A stretch of DNA of 64,000 nucleotides from the NCBI GenBank assembly GCA_021904315.1, contig CM038915.1:1-64000 (forward strand), given 5' to 3'. Position numbers and translations under genes: made by a program. This DNA comes from Sphagnum magellanicum (taxonomy: Eukaryota > Streptophyta > Sphagnopsida > Sphagnales > Sphagnaceae). The notes beneath the pieces are model-generated. The model was not told the origin of the DNA and searched no databases. It was given only the letters and a program-made list of their open reading frames with translations. Below, piece after piece: positions 13,390 through 24,339 of the stretch. Within the stretch, counting starts at the first letter, position 1, and the number at the start of each line of letters is the position of its first letter.

Positions 13390-14320
13390 CTATTTATGTG
13401 ATGGAGGGGGGAGGGGGGGTGTGAGTTTTATTTTTTTCACTTTTTGTTATTTCTTTACTATTTGTAAATTTTTTTGTTACTTTTGAATAGGGAAGGTGGG
13501 CATGGTTTTTTTTTGTTATTTGTTTATATTTTTGAAAGGGGAGGGGGGGGGGTGTGGGTTTTTAAAATTTTTTTTCATATATATATTTTTCTTAAAAACT
13601 TTTGAAAGAGGAGGGGGGAGCGAATTTTATTTTTTCGCTTTTGTTACTTTTTTATTATTTGGAATTTTTTTGTTACTCTTGTTTACTTTTAGGGGAAAGG
13701 GGGCATGGGTTTTTTTCACCTTTAAAAAAAATAAAAATTAAAGGGAGAGAAGGGCATGGGTTTAATTTTTTCACGTTTTATTACTCTTTTACCATTTGGA
13801 AATTTTTTGTTACTTTTTTCTACTCTTGAAGGGGGAGGGGGGCATGATTTTTTTTTTTTCCACTTTTGTTATTTTTTTATTATTTGGAAGTTTTTTGTTA
13901 CTCTTGTTTACTTTTAAAGGGGGGAGGGGGGCATGGGTTTTTTTCATTTTTCATTATTTGTTTTTACTTTTGAAGGCGGTGGGGGGCATGGGTTTTAATT
14001 TTTTTCATTTTTTGTTACTATTTTATTATTTGGAAGTTTTTTGTTACTATTTTTTACTCTTGAAGGGGGAAAGGGAGGATGGGTTTTTTATTTATTTTTT
14101 CTTTTTACACTTGAAGGGGGGGAGGGGGGTGTCGGTTTATTTATTTATTATTCATTTATTTATTTATATCTTTTTCACATTTTCTAAGTCTTGAAAGGGG
14201 GGGGGGGGTGTGAGTTTTTTAATTGATTTTTTACCATTTTGTTAATTTTTATTGTTTGTAAATTGTTTGTTTATTTGTTTTAAACTCTTGGAGGTGGGGG
14301 GAAGGGGGGCATGGGTTTTT
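13390..14320. repeat. T-rich/G-rich minisatellite
   Basis: About a dozen units of roughly 60-90 bp alternate a T-rich half (TTTTTTGTTACTCTTGTTTAC-like, often with TTATTTGGAA) and a G-run half (AAAGGGGGGAGGGGGGCATGGG-like). Unit length varies. The G-run halves could form G-quadruplexes. Three Phe/Leu-rich forward frames over the array are products of the repeat, not genes. Confidence 0.85.
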
Positions 14321-14489
14321 AAAAGCTTTTACTCTTATTGGGGCAAAGGAGCTGGAAAAAGGAAGGGTGGTGGGGTGTTTTTTTTTCAATTCAATTGTTA
14401 AAAAATGTTTGTAAAAAAATTGTTACAGTTTTGTCTATTTCGAAAGGGGTGGGGGAGGGGATAGGGGTTGAGCAATCTCAACTAATACC

Positions 14490-14825
14490 CACTCAAATAC
14501 TCTTTTTTTTTAGTTTGTCAAGTTGGAAGGTAAAGGGGTTCCATCTATGAACACCTTTTTTTTCTCAGATGTAGCAAGGTTGAAGGATGAAAGGGGTTTC
14601 ATTCAATATTTCTTCACATACAAAATTATCTTTCTTTGGGTCTATCAAGTTGTTGAGGCGAGGGGATTCCATCGATTCTACTATCCACTCACATACAATT
14701 TTTTTCTTTTTGGGGTCTATAAAATTTGAGGGACGAAAGGGTTTTGTTTGATACATGTCACATACATTTATTTTTTGTTTGGGTCTATCAAGTTCAAAGG
14801 GTGATGAGGTTTGATTTAATCCCCG
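14490..14825 (+). repeat. ~63-bp tandem repeat
   Basis: About five degenerate units carry GGGTCTATCAAGTT, then GA(A/G)GGG..GA...GGGTTT, then a CACATACA segment followed by a T-run. It adjoins the T/G minisatellite on the left and the ~100-bp array on the right. Confidence 0.7.
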
Positions 14826-15185
14826 GACATGTGCATTAGTAGACTATTCAATTATTTGAGTGGGTGTGCAGGGAATTTTTCTTTTCTTTTCTTTTTCTTA
14901 AAGATGAGTGGGCCATAAGAGGGCGGAATGTGTATTAATGAATTATCCAACTGTTTGGGTGGGTGTAAGGGGAAGTCCTTTCTTTTTCTTTTTTCTTCTT
15001 AAGGGCGAGTGGGCCACAAGAGGGCAAATTGTGTATTAATGGGTTGTCCAACTATTTGACTGGGTGTATGGATTTTTTTGTTTTACCTTCTTAAAGGGGG
15101 GGGCGGGGGTCAAGAGGGTTGGAATGTGTTAAACAAATGTGTATTAATGAATTGTCAAACTACTTGGGTGTGTGTATGGGAAAGA
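14826..15185 (+). repeat. ~100-bp tandem repeat
   Basis: Three to four units contain GTGTATTAATG.ATT.TCCAACT followed by TTTG.GTGGGTGTA, a TTTTCTTTTC run and GAGTGGGCCA.AAGAGGGC. A related fragment (CATTAAATGTGAACTGTCC) occurs at about 13,371, before the first array, so the arrays share ancestry. Confidence 0.7.
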
Positions 15186-15550
15186 TGTTACAATTTGGTT
15201 TGATTCTTGTTTTCAAGCTTCCATTGTTTTTCCACACTTAGGTCCAATCCCACTAATTTTGTTATTTTCAATCTTTCATTTTCTCATTTTCTTCTTCTAT
15301 GTACTTGGTTTTTCCCCCTCCTCTCATAACTTTTAATGGATGTAATGTAAGGGCCATTGGGCCTTATTGATAAAACATAGTCCTTTTGATTGAGGTGGTT
15401 ATTGGGGGTCAAATTTGACTAGGTGGCCATTTGACATATGGTCAAATCAATCATCATAGTCAAATTGATTAGTCAAAACATACCCATGTCATTTAGTACT
15501 TTGGCGTCTACTCAAAAGATACATTTTATTGAATAAAAAACAACCTTTTA
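15186..15550. other. No gene seen
   Basis: Unique-looking AT-rich sequence between the tandem arrays and a transposase relic; nothing recognised. Confidence 0.4.
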
Positions 15551-15559
15551 ATCAATGTG

Positions 15560-15930
15560 CATAGTTTGAAAAACCTAAACTTCTAATAATAGTTGCTTGT
15601 TCAAGGGCATGTATAGTGTGACATGTTACTCATGCCCATTGAGGATCAAAAGATGTTTATTCTTTTGAAAAACCCCCTTGGAACATATTTGCAAAAAAAA
15701 ATGAACCACTGTTTGAAGAGGAAAGTTGTCATCCAAGTTTTTTTTTGCATTGCCATGCATGTTCTTAGTTTACATAAGTTTATGTAGTCTTTTTGCATCC
15801 TTGAACCCTTGAAAATGTAGAAGGTAGGAAGGGCTACACTTGTTACATTAACAAGACAATTTATAGTTAGCCACTCTTGTGATTTAGGTATAGTGCTATA
15901 AACATCTCTTGAGCCTTGCCTAGCCAAACT
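15560..15930 (-). pseudogene. Decayed pogo/jerky-type DDE transposase (Tc1-mariner superfamily)
   Basis: The reverse strand encodes a frame from 15,927 to 15,646 with QEWLTINCLVNVTSVALP, TFYIFKGSRM.KDYI, TCMAMQKKTWMTTFLFKQW and PRGFFKRINIF. These correspond to the core of DDE-superfamily endonucleases of pogo/Tigger/jerky elements (EWLTVNCAIN..., ALPNFYIF, MAMQKKAWMTT). After a frame change the next block reads LLILNGHE*HVT, matching the conserved LLILDGHGSHVT that carries a catalytic Asp; here that Asp is Asn and a stop follows within the block. The N-terminal DNA-binding part and the last catalytic residue are not visible. It is a dead fragment of a plain DNA transposon, with no terminal repeats identified. 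Confidence 0.75.
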
Positions 15931-17660
15931 TTAGCACCAGATTGTTACTTATGACTAAATGTTCCTGTAAATTTTTCATAATTTCCTTTTGCATTTTGGT
16001 ATTAATTTTGGCACTTTCAGGAGCTAAATAAATGAAAATTAACGAAAAATCAAACATCAAAATTTGAAAATCTTAAAGAACATGCAAATTTGGATACACA
16101 ACTTATATAAAAAACTATAATTAAAAATTCATAAGTGTGTAGGATTTATTGCTGATTTATTTTTAGCTAAAAAATGTTTAATAGTTAAAGGGTTAAAACT
16201 TATATAAAACAAATTCATCAATTCATCTTACTTTTTGTTTGAATTATAGTTTAAAATTTTAGGGTTTTGAACTTTAACCTCAAATGTTGTAACATGTACA
16301 CCATATATATGAGGGTGGGAGTTCATTGTTGCATCCATAGGGCCACACATATGATACAAAATACTTGCGTTTAAAATGGCATAATGCATGTCTACCAAGG
16401 CATATACTAGTGTTGGGTAGGTCTCACTTCTTTTAGAAACCACATCTGATTTTCAAATGCGTTTGAATAACTTGCATATTTTTCATTTTGAATTTTAAAA
16501 AATATATCTTTGGGGACAAGGGTAGGGCATCAACATTTTCATTCTCCTAAAATTCATTAATTTTTTTTATGTCTTGGTTCTTATAAAGTTGAAAATAGTT
16601 GAAAACCTAAACTGGTTATCAAAATCTAGTTATTTGATTAAAAAACAGTCACAAAATCATTAAAATTATCTACGAAGTATGGCATAGTGGAGACTAGAAT
16701 CCCCACTTTTGTTGAAACTAGGGAAAATGTCAAAATTGAACTCCAAAAATACACAAATTGAAAATTTAGAAGGAAACTACATCCATTCTTCACATGTGTC
16801 ACTCATGACTACATGACTATGTAGTCAATATGGAGTCATCGTTTATGCCATGTAATTATGAACATGGTAATCTATGTGACCTCAATGCCTATGGCCTTTT
16901 ACTTTAAATGTTTTAACAATTATAAATTATTTTTTTCTCATGTTTATCAATTGCATGCATTAATATATGGCTTGAAGTTTATTTTGGAACTAAAATTTTT
17001 TGAAAATTTGAAAATAACCCATTCATAAATTGATAGCCTTAACTTTGAAAACTCAGAACTAAATTATATTTATTCAATTAATTTCGTAATAAAAACCTGA
17101 AAATAGAATAACTTCCAAACTACCTTTTAAAAAAAATTCTCAAAAAAAAATTCCCAAATTATGTTTCAAATTTTTATTTTTAATAAAAAAATGATTGCAA
17201 ACATAAAAATACACAATATTCTTAATATTATTAAAATTTCAAAATCTATGAAACCTAATAATATACTCATTAAAAAAATTATGAAAAAAATAAATTAAAT
17301 GTTTCCTATGATTTTTCAAAATTTGATGGGTCCAAAAAACCAAGGTGTGACAATTCCTAGTGGTACTACCCAAGAAAACTCTTACCCTAAGATGGATTAG
17401 TTTAAAGTAGCTGATAATAACAATACCCCCAAAGCAAAAACTTTTCGTGGCAACGACAATGGGTAAGCATGGCGAATCAGGGATTGTGGTATAAAGAAGC
17501 ACGGGGATGGTAATGTCATGGTTGGTTACTTCCATGCTTGTCACCAACAGATGTACGGTGCAAACGTGGCACCTACTAGAATTTGGAAGTTATGGCGAAT
17601 GAGGCAGTGGGGGCACGGATGAGGGAAGGGTTACATGACGGAAACAAAGGGAGGAAAATT
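15931..17660. other. AT-rich interval, no gene seen
   Basis: Very AT-rich. Two short reverse frames (16,228-16,443 and 17,239-17,547) show no known motif and are probably chance. Confidence 0.4.
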
Positions 17661-17665
17661 TTAAA

Positions 17666-17970
17666 TCGGCTAAAGGAAATGAATGCAGTCAGTACAAAAG
17701 TACTGCTGTGATTATTTCCTCCAGTCTACCCATTTGTCACGTTTTTTTCACCTTGTCATGCCTAGGCATGTTTTGAGTCCATGTTATGCATGCTATGAAC
17801 ATGCTAGGGGTATAGAGGGGTATGTAGCATATTACTTGGCATGTATATGTGAGGTTAGGAGTGCAAAACATGCCTGGGTGTCACTTGAGATAATATGGAT
17901 GGGACAAATGGGCAGACTGGAGGAAAAACTCGCAGCAGTACTGTTTGCATTCATTTCCTTTGGCTGAATT
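17666..17970. mobile_element. ~305-bp foldback: MITE or long hairpin precursor
   Basis: The two ends are inverted copies. The left end reads TCGGCTAAAGGAAATGAATG and the right end, reverse-complemented, reads TCAGCCAAAGGAAATGAATG. Pairing continues inwards through AGTACTGCTG, TTTCCTCCAGTCT.CCCATTTGTC and GGCATGTTTTG, with small bulges, almost to the centre near 17,815. The whole unit would fold into one long imperfect hairpin. It could be a MITE or, because the arms are long and imperfect, a source of small RNA. No clear target-site duplication was seen, and I recognise no known miRNA. Confidence 0.7.
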
Positions 17971-18427
17971 AACATTCACTGGCAGTAGTACGTACACTTT
18001 CCCGCTTGCATTGCGTCGAGCCTGGTGTCACATCTGATTCCTGACAACTCTTTAATGCTTAGCATATGTACGTAGTAATGTTTGTTCTTATCCCATCACA
18101 CCTCTGATCAATACATGTCTATATGTCTGTAGTCTCAATCTAAAACTCTGCTCCAGGCTCAACAGAGCCCCTCTTTCTGCTGCTCCAGAGTGCCAGGGAT
18201 TGGTCAGGCGTTCAATTGCAGGCTGACATGGTTGCTGCAAACTATTTTGTGTAACAGTACGACCTTCACAAAAAATCCTTAAGTGCTAGAATTGTACGAT
18301 TGTCTTCGGGACTTGTTCCAACTTTTTTTCATAAGTTCAAAATAGCCACATCGTCACATGAATTCAACCTCAACCTAAACCAGGTAAACCCTAGCAAAAC
18401 CAAAGCCCAAATAAGAAGTTCCAATCT
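17971..18427. other. No gene seen
   Basis: Mixed-composition sequence without a recognisable frame. Confidence 0.35.
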
Positions 18428-18790
18428 TCAAAAAGGATTGGAAAGATAGCCGCTGCTGCCTAAGGGATTGACTGTGCCAGCATGCAAAACTGAAGGTATC
18501 CGTTCCAAGCCCTTCGCCCCCTCAATGGTGAGGAATTGCAAGGCCCTCAAACAACTGCACTCAGGGCTACAGCATAATCTGTTCAGGATTTTATTCAATT
18601 TTTTGGTCATGTAGTTTCACCCTTCATGAAATAATGGCTGGCAAGGTCGAGTTCAAGGGACTATTTGCAATTTTTCTTCAGGTTTTGAACCCTTGTACAG
18701 CCTTGAGATTGATGGATGAAGGCAACATGTTGCCAAACATTTGTTTAATTTGGATGAGTGCAACCAGATCAATTCCAACATAACTTTTGC
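18428..18790 (-). pseudogene. Possible leucine-rich-repeat fragment
   Basis: Reverse-strand frames here contain LRR-like words: ECSCLRALQFLTIEGAKGL followed by ERIPS, and in a second segment upstream LP.SI.LKAVQGF. The spacing resembles plant NB-LRR repeats (C..L..L.I..C..L..LP). Stops separate the two segments and no nucleotide-binding motifs are present, so at best this is a small relic of a resistance-type gene. It could be chance. Confidence 0.3.
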
Positions 18791-18929
18791 CACCTCCACA
18801 ATTTTGAAGGGATGTAAGAGCACCTCCATCGCAGCATTGTAAGTACCCTTCCCATTACAGCAGAAATCCTGCTTCTCTCTTGTACACACTGCCCAAAATG
18901 CAGATGTCATTTTAACACCTCTAAACAAA

Positions 18930-20260
18930 GTTTCCAGCTGTGAATTTCATCATTGGAAATTATTGAACCAGATTAATTTTGAAATTATAATTTTTTCCAT
19001 CATCTACTCTGATATTGTGGTATGACTAGTGAAATTACTGATGGTGTAGCCGATGATCATTATGATGATTTTCAACATGTCAACATCATATTTTTCACAA
19101 AATTTCATTTCACTATTTTGGGGATTGTTTAATGACGAAACTGACCGGTAAGGTAGTTTTATTAGGGATAAAGCTTGAGGCTGCAATGCGCCCACTTGGG
19201 ATACGTTTCCATGACTGGCCACTAGCCCACTATTTGTACTTTCCATTTTCTAGGGTTTTTATGCAAAAAACTCAAAAGCGCCCTCATCACAATTTCTGGG
19301 TGCCCTCCTGTCCGCCCTGGACACCCTATTTGTATCTAAAAACCCGGGTGTACAAGTGCAAGCGTTTGCTGACTTGGTCAAGTTCGCATTAACTCTCTTC
19401 ACTTGAAACTGCCATGTGTGGTTCTTTCATAGTGGGTTGAGAAATAGTTAGGGGAACATATTCATGGATCAACTCATTATTCGACCAAATTAATTGCAGT
19501 CGGATAGTGTGTAGGTGGAAGACATGGAAACTAAGGCCCGCTTTACACAAGGAGTCAAGGCCAGTGTTCAACTCAAATCAAGCATTCCTATTCGTGCAAA
19601 AGTTGAAATCAAAGTTAGCCCAAAGTTTTTTCAGCCCAACTCCTAGTGTAAAGAGAGTACAGATAATAAATACGTACCCACAGTTTATAATGGGGGTATT
19701 AGTCTAGGTTGAAAATGGTAACCAACAGTTTTGGAATGAGGAAATTCATGCAGCCAATGGGAAGGCTCAGCATGCACTCGTGATGGGCCCTGTTTTTTCC
19801 TTTTGGGGGTGGGGTGAGGGTAGTTTTTATTTGGGCTTCCTGTTCCCAATGTGTTCTCAACATCTTCTTATCATGTATCCAAGTTCTCAAGCTGTTCCCT
19901 AAGACGTTCCCAATAGCACCTCAATTTTATCCCATATGGTTTGCCCAAAGTTCAACTCTCATGTATATAAATGGAAGAGGTGGGTTTGTTTGGGAAAACA
20001 TATGTTCCTATTTTGCAACTGGGGTCCCAAAGAGGTGCTTCCATTGGGGTAGTGCTCAATGCTCCAGAAAAATTGCCGATGGGCCACTGAATATGGCTCT
20101 TTCAAAAAAATAAAATAAAATTATGAGCACACCCAAGAACTAATTAATATTGATCAGACTAAGCCTAAGGTATAACTTATAGGAAGTTCCCTGCCGGATG
20201 GGTACTTTTACCCACAAGAAATATTTTGGGAATCCCTTGGGGACTATCAAGATTTAAGTG
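18930..20260. other. No gene seen
   Basis: Several overlapping frames of 60-100 codons on both strands, none with recognisable motifs or shared splice logic. Confidence 0.4.
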
Positions 20261-20264
20261 TTTT

Positions 20265-21060
20265 TTTCTTTTAGGTGTTTCTGCTTGTAGCTAAAGTAGC
20301 AATTATCCACAGGAAATTTAGTCAAATCTGGCTATAAACAAGAAATACAGTATAAATATTTTAATCATGGTTCTATGTAACTTGCTACATGATGAAAAAA
20401 ACATATATGAATCTGGCAATTTTAACTTTTATTTTTCCTCATTTCTGGCAACTGGAAACCTCCAAATCACTTTTTTCAATTTTTTTATTCAGTAAAAGAA
20501 AACGCTGACAAAGGACAACTTGAAATTCCCCTATGCAAACATGAAATCGTTTGTTTGACAATGGGAAAATACATTGCAAAATTATAAGAAAGCATTAAAC
20601 TATTGTTCCCGTGATTCCCTTGGATAGGCTCTGCTTTGGTAATTAAACTTTAATTTGTCAGAGGTTTTTGGAACTTTTCCCTCCAGGGAATACCATAATG
20701 GTTTCTTGTGAGCGTTGATAAAGCTTTGAGCTCGAGGAGAACATGTCCTCGTTTCACAATATATGCCATTTGGAGAAATTTCAGCCTGTTTTCACTGATG
20801 ATATGTTATGGCGAAAATGAGAAAGAAAAATTCAAAAAAAGTGATTTTGGAGGTTTTCAGTCAGCAGAAGTGAGGGAAAAAAAAGTAAAAATCGCCAGAT
20901 TACATCTGTGGTTCCCATTGTGTAGCCAAACATTATTAAACACGATTGAACATTTGTACTTTATTTCTGCTTCATCACCAGATTTGGCTAAACCTTCCTA
21001 GGTTTGATTGCCACTTTTTCTACATCTTCTAATCAACGATCACCACTTTAGCTACCCACA
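20265..21060. mobile_element. TIR-bearing repeat (~0.8 kb) with a third solo end at 38,540-38,735
   Basis: The segment at 20,275-20,465 (GTAGCTAAAGTAG...AATCTGGCTATAAACAAG...AATCTGGCAATTTTAAC...TTTTTCCTCA) recurs in reverse orientation at about 20,850-21,055 with moderate divergence. The same ~190-bp sequence is found once more, forward, at 38,540-38,735. Inverted ends around ~400 bp of unrelated DNA suggest a non-autonomous TIR or foldback element. No transposase frame is seen, and the exact termini and target duplication are unresolved. Confidence 0.6.
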
Positions 21061-21660
21061 AAAATTCCTAAGAAAATCATTGAGGAGAATATAGTGGCTG
21101 AGGCCAGTTTCTAATCCATACTGCTAACCACAGGGAGGAGCTGACAAAACCTAAGGTAACTGGGCTCCAGTTTAACTGTGTTCATGGTCTCCGAGTGTTA
21201 GATAGTTGAAGCCCAGGAGAAAGTAAATCTTCTTTTGATTCACGACATTTGATGTGAAGATAGACTTTGACTTGGAAGTTTCTTCATTGGGAAGAACACA
21301 GTATATAATATATGGCGCTCCAAAGATGGGCACTTGCAGAATACACAAACTTGCAACGTGGTTGCTTAGTGATATCACCAGCTGGTTTTGCCAGATAATT
21401 ATTGAAACTGATATCTTCAAGTTACAAAATTTGTGCTGCCATTATTTGTCTCCAAACGTACCCAAGCTGTATCCTCTTGCATATATTAAGTGGCACTTGG
21501 ACACCAGGGGTTTCAGTGAGTATACCCATTCAAGTGCTGCTCCTGGCAATATTAAGACCCAAGTGGACGGACTCCTTGCCTGCTGCCTCCCACACACATC
21601 TACATCTGCCACCTGCAACACCAGGTACAAACGGCACAGTCACGACGTGTCTTTCACGAA
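21061..21660. other. Interval upstream of the lectin gene, no gene assigned
   Basis: Overlapping forward frames of 115 and 142 codons (21,254-21,749) carry no motif I recognise. The second runs into the 41-bp repeat, so it is unlikely to be a real exon as drawn. Confidence 0.35.
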
Positions 21661-21679
21661 TTCAAATGATCCAGCCAAT

Positions 21680-21884
21680 TGATGAAGCTGGTTTTCTGCA
21701 CGTTTTGAGCTGGAGCCGATTGATGAAGCTGGTTTTCAGCACGTTTTGAGCTGGAGCCGATTGATGAAGCTGGTTTTCTGCACGTTTTGAGCTGGAGCCA
21801 ATTGATGAAGTTAGTTTTCTGCACGTTTTGAGCTGCAGCCAATTGATGAAACTTGCTTTCTGCAGCATTTGAGCTGCAGCAAAT
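21680..21884 (+). repeat. 41-bp tandem repeat, five units, upstream of the lectin gene
   Basis: Five head-to-tail units begin at 21,680, 21,721, 21,762, 21,803 and 21,844. The first four are nearly identical (TGATGAAGCTGGTTTTC.GC, ACGTTTTGAGCTGGAGCC); the fifth is divergent. The array lies about 85-290 bp upstream of the TATA box of the lectin/aerolysin gene, within its likely promoter. Confidence 0.92.
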
Positions 21885-21967
21885 CGGTCAAGTTACTTTA
21901 CAGCCAACCGCGTTCGTACCGTAGATTCTTGAGCGAGAGAGTGCAGGGCCCTAGCCACATGAATAGC

Positions 21968-21975
21968 TATATAAA
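21968..21975 (+). promoter_or_regulatory. TATA box of the lectin/aerolysin gene
   Basis: TATATAAA lies 370 bp before the ATG, which leaves room for a 5' leader that is itself split by an intron: donor CAAAT|GTGAGT near 22,160 and acceptor TTTGTGCTGCAG| at 22,325. Confidence 0.65.
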
Positions 21976-22337
21976 GACGGTAACAATAGATCGTTCATCA
22001 CTCGGTCTGATTTCTTGAGGTCTCTGATCGAACTTTTCGAGCGGCCCTGTGCGCATATCTGCTGGGGGCAATCTTAAACAAAGATAGGAGCCCTTGCAAG
22101 TTTGCCGGTAGTGATTCTGCACGACTCGGCCATACCTACCTGCTGTTCCTGAAACAAATGTGAGTGCCCTTCTTCCTCTACTCAGCGACAGCAGCTCATC
22201 ATCTTGCCCCTGCATGTAATGCAATTCTGCACTATGGCCAGAGGCAATGTCGTCGACGTTACAAGCTAAGTAGGTCTGTCCGTCGCTCATATCTGATACT
22301 AACGTTCATGTGGTTTGTGCTGCAGAATCAATCAAGC

Positions 22338-23934
22338 ATGGCCACTCGCTCTACCCCTAATCTTCCGGATGCGCGTTACATCGCGATCTATTCCCGCTCC
22401 AACTTCAAGTACCTGACGCTTCTTAAAGACGGGCAGCTCACTTTCACTGAGAGCCGAAAGGTGCGCTTGGCGACGCACGAGGTTGTGTACGGGACGGGCC
22501 TGCAGACAGGCGTTGTATTGCTCCGTTGTGCAAATGGGAGATTCTGGCGGCTAAACGAGAGCGACTCGAGTATCCGGGCGGACTGGGAGAGCATACCCGG
22601 CGTGGCCGACACCGCGTGCCATTTCACCACTGTTATGGTCAAAGAAGGGGTGATAGCATTTCGTTGCGTTCGAAACGGGAAGTATGCCAAAAGATACGCG
22701 AACGCCCATGCGGACAGCTACAGCGCTATTATAAGTAGCCTCGATGTACACTGCGAAGTGGAGGTGAGCGCGGCAAGCGACACCGCCCTCACTCTCCCAC
22801 GCCACCTCATGTTCAAGAGCAACAACGACAAATTCATGGCCAATCATTGGGAGCGGAAGTACTACTGGCAAAAATTCCACAAGTCCAGTTCGGATCTATC
22901 CTGTGTCTACGAGGTGGCGCCTCTTCTCGACGGCTCCCTAAGCTTGAAAAGCATCGACGTTGACCGTTTCCTCAGGCGGAGCCCCAACTGGATATGGGCT
23001 GATTCAACCTCCCCGATTTCCAACGTGGATTGCCAATACGAGCCTGTGAAGCTCAGCAACACCAAGCTTGCCCTCAAGTCCATGGCCAACGATCGGTACC
23101 TCAAGCGCTATACCGAGTATTGGGAAGATTGCCTCTGCGCTGTGGGCACTAGTGTCAACGATCCTACCACCCACTTGACCATGAGCGAGGCTGTCAGTAA
23201 CCGCACTCTCTCCAACATCCGCTACCTAGTGGACCTCGCCGAGACCAGCGACATCGAGCTTTTATTGGTAGGCGAAGGCGCCTTGCAAAACAATACCCCC
23301 AATCCCGCAGACCTCCAGGTGGCCGTAACTCTGAAGCAGTCCGTCATAGAGCACAAGAGCTGGTCCAACTCCGTCACGGTCAGCCTAGGAGTGATGGCCG
23401 AGTTCAAAGCGGGAGTGCCCTTTGTGGGTTCCGTGTCCGGCGAAATCACCGTGAGCTCTTCCTACACTCACACCTATGAGTTCGGAACGAGCACTGAGAA
23501 TTCCGTCGAATTCTCTACAACTTATATCGTCCCGCAAGTGGCACCTGGTGTAACAGTATGCTCTTTTCACTCTTCATTTTTATTCCTGTTTACAACACCG
23601 ACAAACAATACTGACCATCGATGCCACCATGGACTCTGATCTTTTGTGGGAACACTGCTAACTTAATTTGCCGTTTTCTGCACCACAGGCACGCGTGAAA
23701 GTGCAATGTCAGAAAGCAAAATGTCGCGTTCCATTCACATACACCATGAAGGATACTCGGATTGACGGAGTCGATTTGCCTTCTGAGGACCGCATTGATG
23801 GCATCTATGAAGGTGCAAACGCGTTCGACACAAAGGCCATTGCATTTTACGACGACGCCCGCCAGTTATCCACAGAGATCGCCTTGCCAGTTCTTGTAAC
23901 ACGTGGAGCTCCTCATCCCCGGACCCAGAAGTGA
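22338..23934 (+). CDS. Amaranthin-type lectin fused to an aerolysin-type domain (two exons)
   Basis: The start is the ATG at 22,338 (context AGCATGGCC), directly after a good 3' splice site of a leader intron. Exon 1 is 22,338-23,555 and exon 2 is 23,689-23,934, joined in phase 0 (CA|GTATGC to CACCACAG|GCA), giving 487 residues. Residues ~10-150 and ~155-300 are two agglutinin (amaranthin-like beta-trefoil) domains, each with repeated FLRRS/YLKRY and DC.YE/DLSCVYE words. Residues ~305-480 form an aerolysin-type beta-rich domain, with Ser/Thr/Val-rich strands (GSVSGEITVSSSYTHTYEFG) and a QVAPGVTARVKVQC motif across the splice junction. No signal peptide is visible, so a cytoplasmic product is likely. 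In plants this architecture is tied to carbohydrate binding and stress or pest defence; the pore-forming role is inferred from the fold. The coding sequence is markedly richer in GC than its surroundings and looks intact. Confidence 0.9.
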
Positions 23935-24064
23935 TGTGTTGCTCGTATCAAGTCACTAAAGAGTAATAGCCGAGGTGTGCTTGCATTATAGGCTAACAAC
24001 ATAAAGCTCCCCCCAACAAACCTTGAACTCTTTAGTGGCGGTACGCCTAAAAGGACAAAATGGA

Positions 24065-24335
24065 AGCCTAGATGCTAAAGCGCCACCTAGCACTATATAC
24101 CTAATAGTATTCATGTTTAGGACAAGGCATTAAAACGTGTGGAATATTTGTTGGGGTTGTTTGTCCTGCTGTGTCACCTTGTTCAAAGCGCTGTTTTTGG
24201 CCTAAATGTTAAAGCGCCATGCTGCACTGTATGTTCCATATTATGTGACATGTCTGGTACCTGTCAAGTAAGGCATTAAAAAGTGTGGAATATTTGTTTG
24301 GGGTCATTTTCTGCTACTGTGTCACACTATTGCTC
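24065..24335 (+). repeat. Two-copy imperfect direct repeat 3' of the lectin gene
   Basis: 24,070-24,178 and 24,205-24,328 are imperfect copies. Both have CCTA.ATG.TAAAGCGCCA early and AAGGCATTAAAA.GTGTGG then AATATTTGTT.GGGGT late, ending CTG.TGTGTCAC. It lies 130-400 bp after the stop codon, so it is likely in the 3' UTR or just beyond. Confidence 0.8.
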
Positions 24336-24339
24336 TAAT

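Noticed and set aside
13496-14194. Phe/Leu-rich forward frames resembling membrane proteins
   Set aside because: They arise from T-runs and G-runs of a minisatellite.
21654-21868. Reverse frames with repeated SSKRAENQLHQSAPAQNV-like words
   Set aside because: Generated by the 41-bp tandem repeat upstream of the lectin gene.
22388-23570. Reverse-strand and alternate-frame ORFs over the lectin gene
   Set aside because: Shadows of the GC-richer coding sequence; the forward frame has domain similarity and good splice sites.
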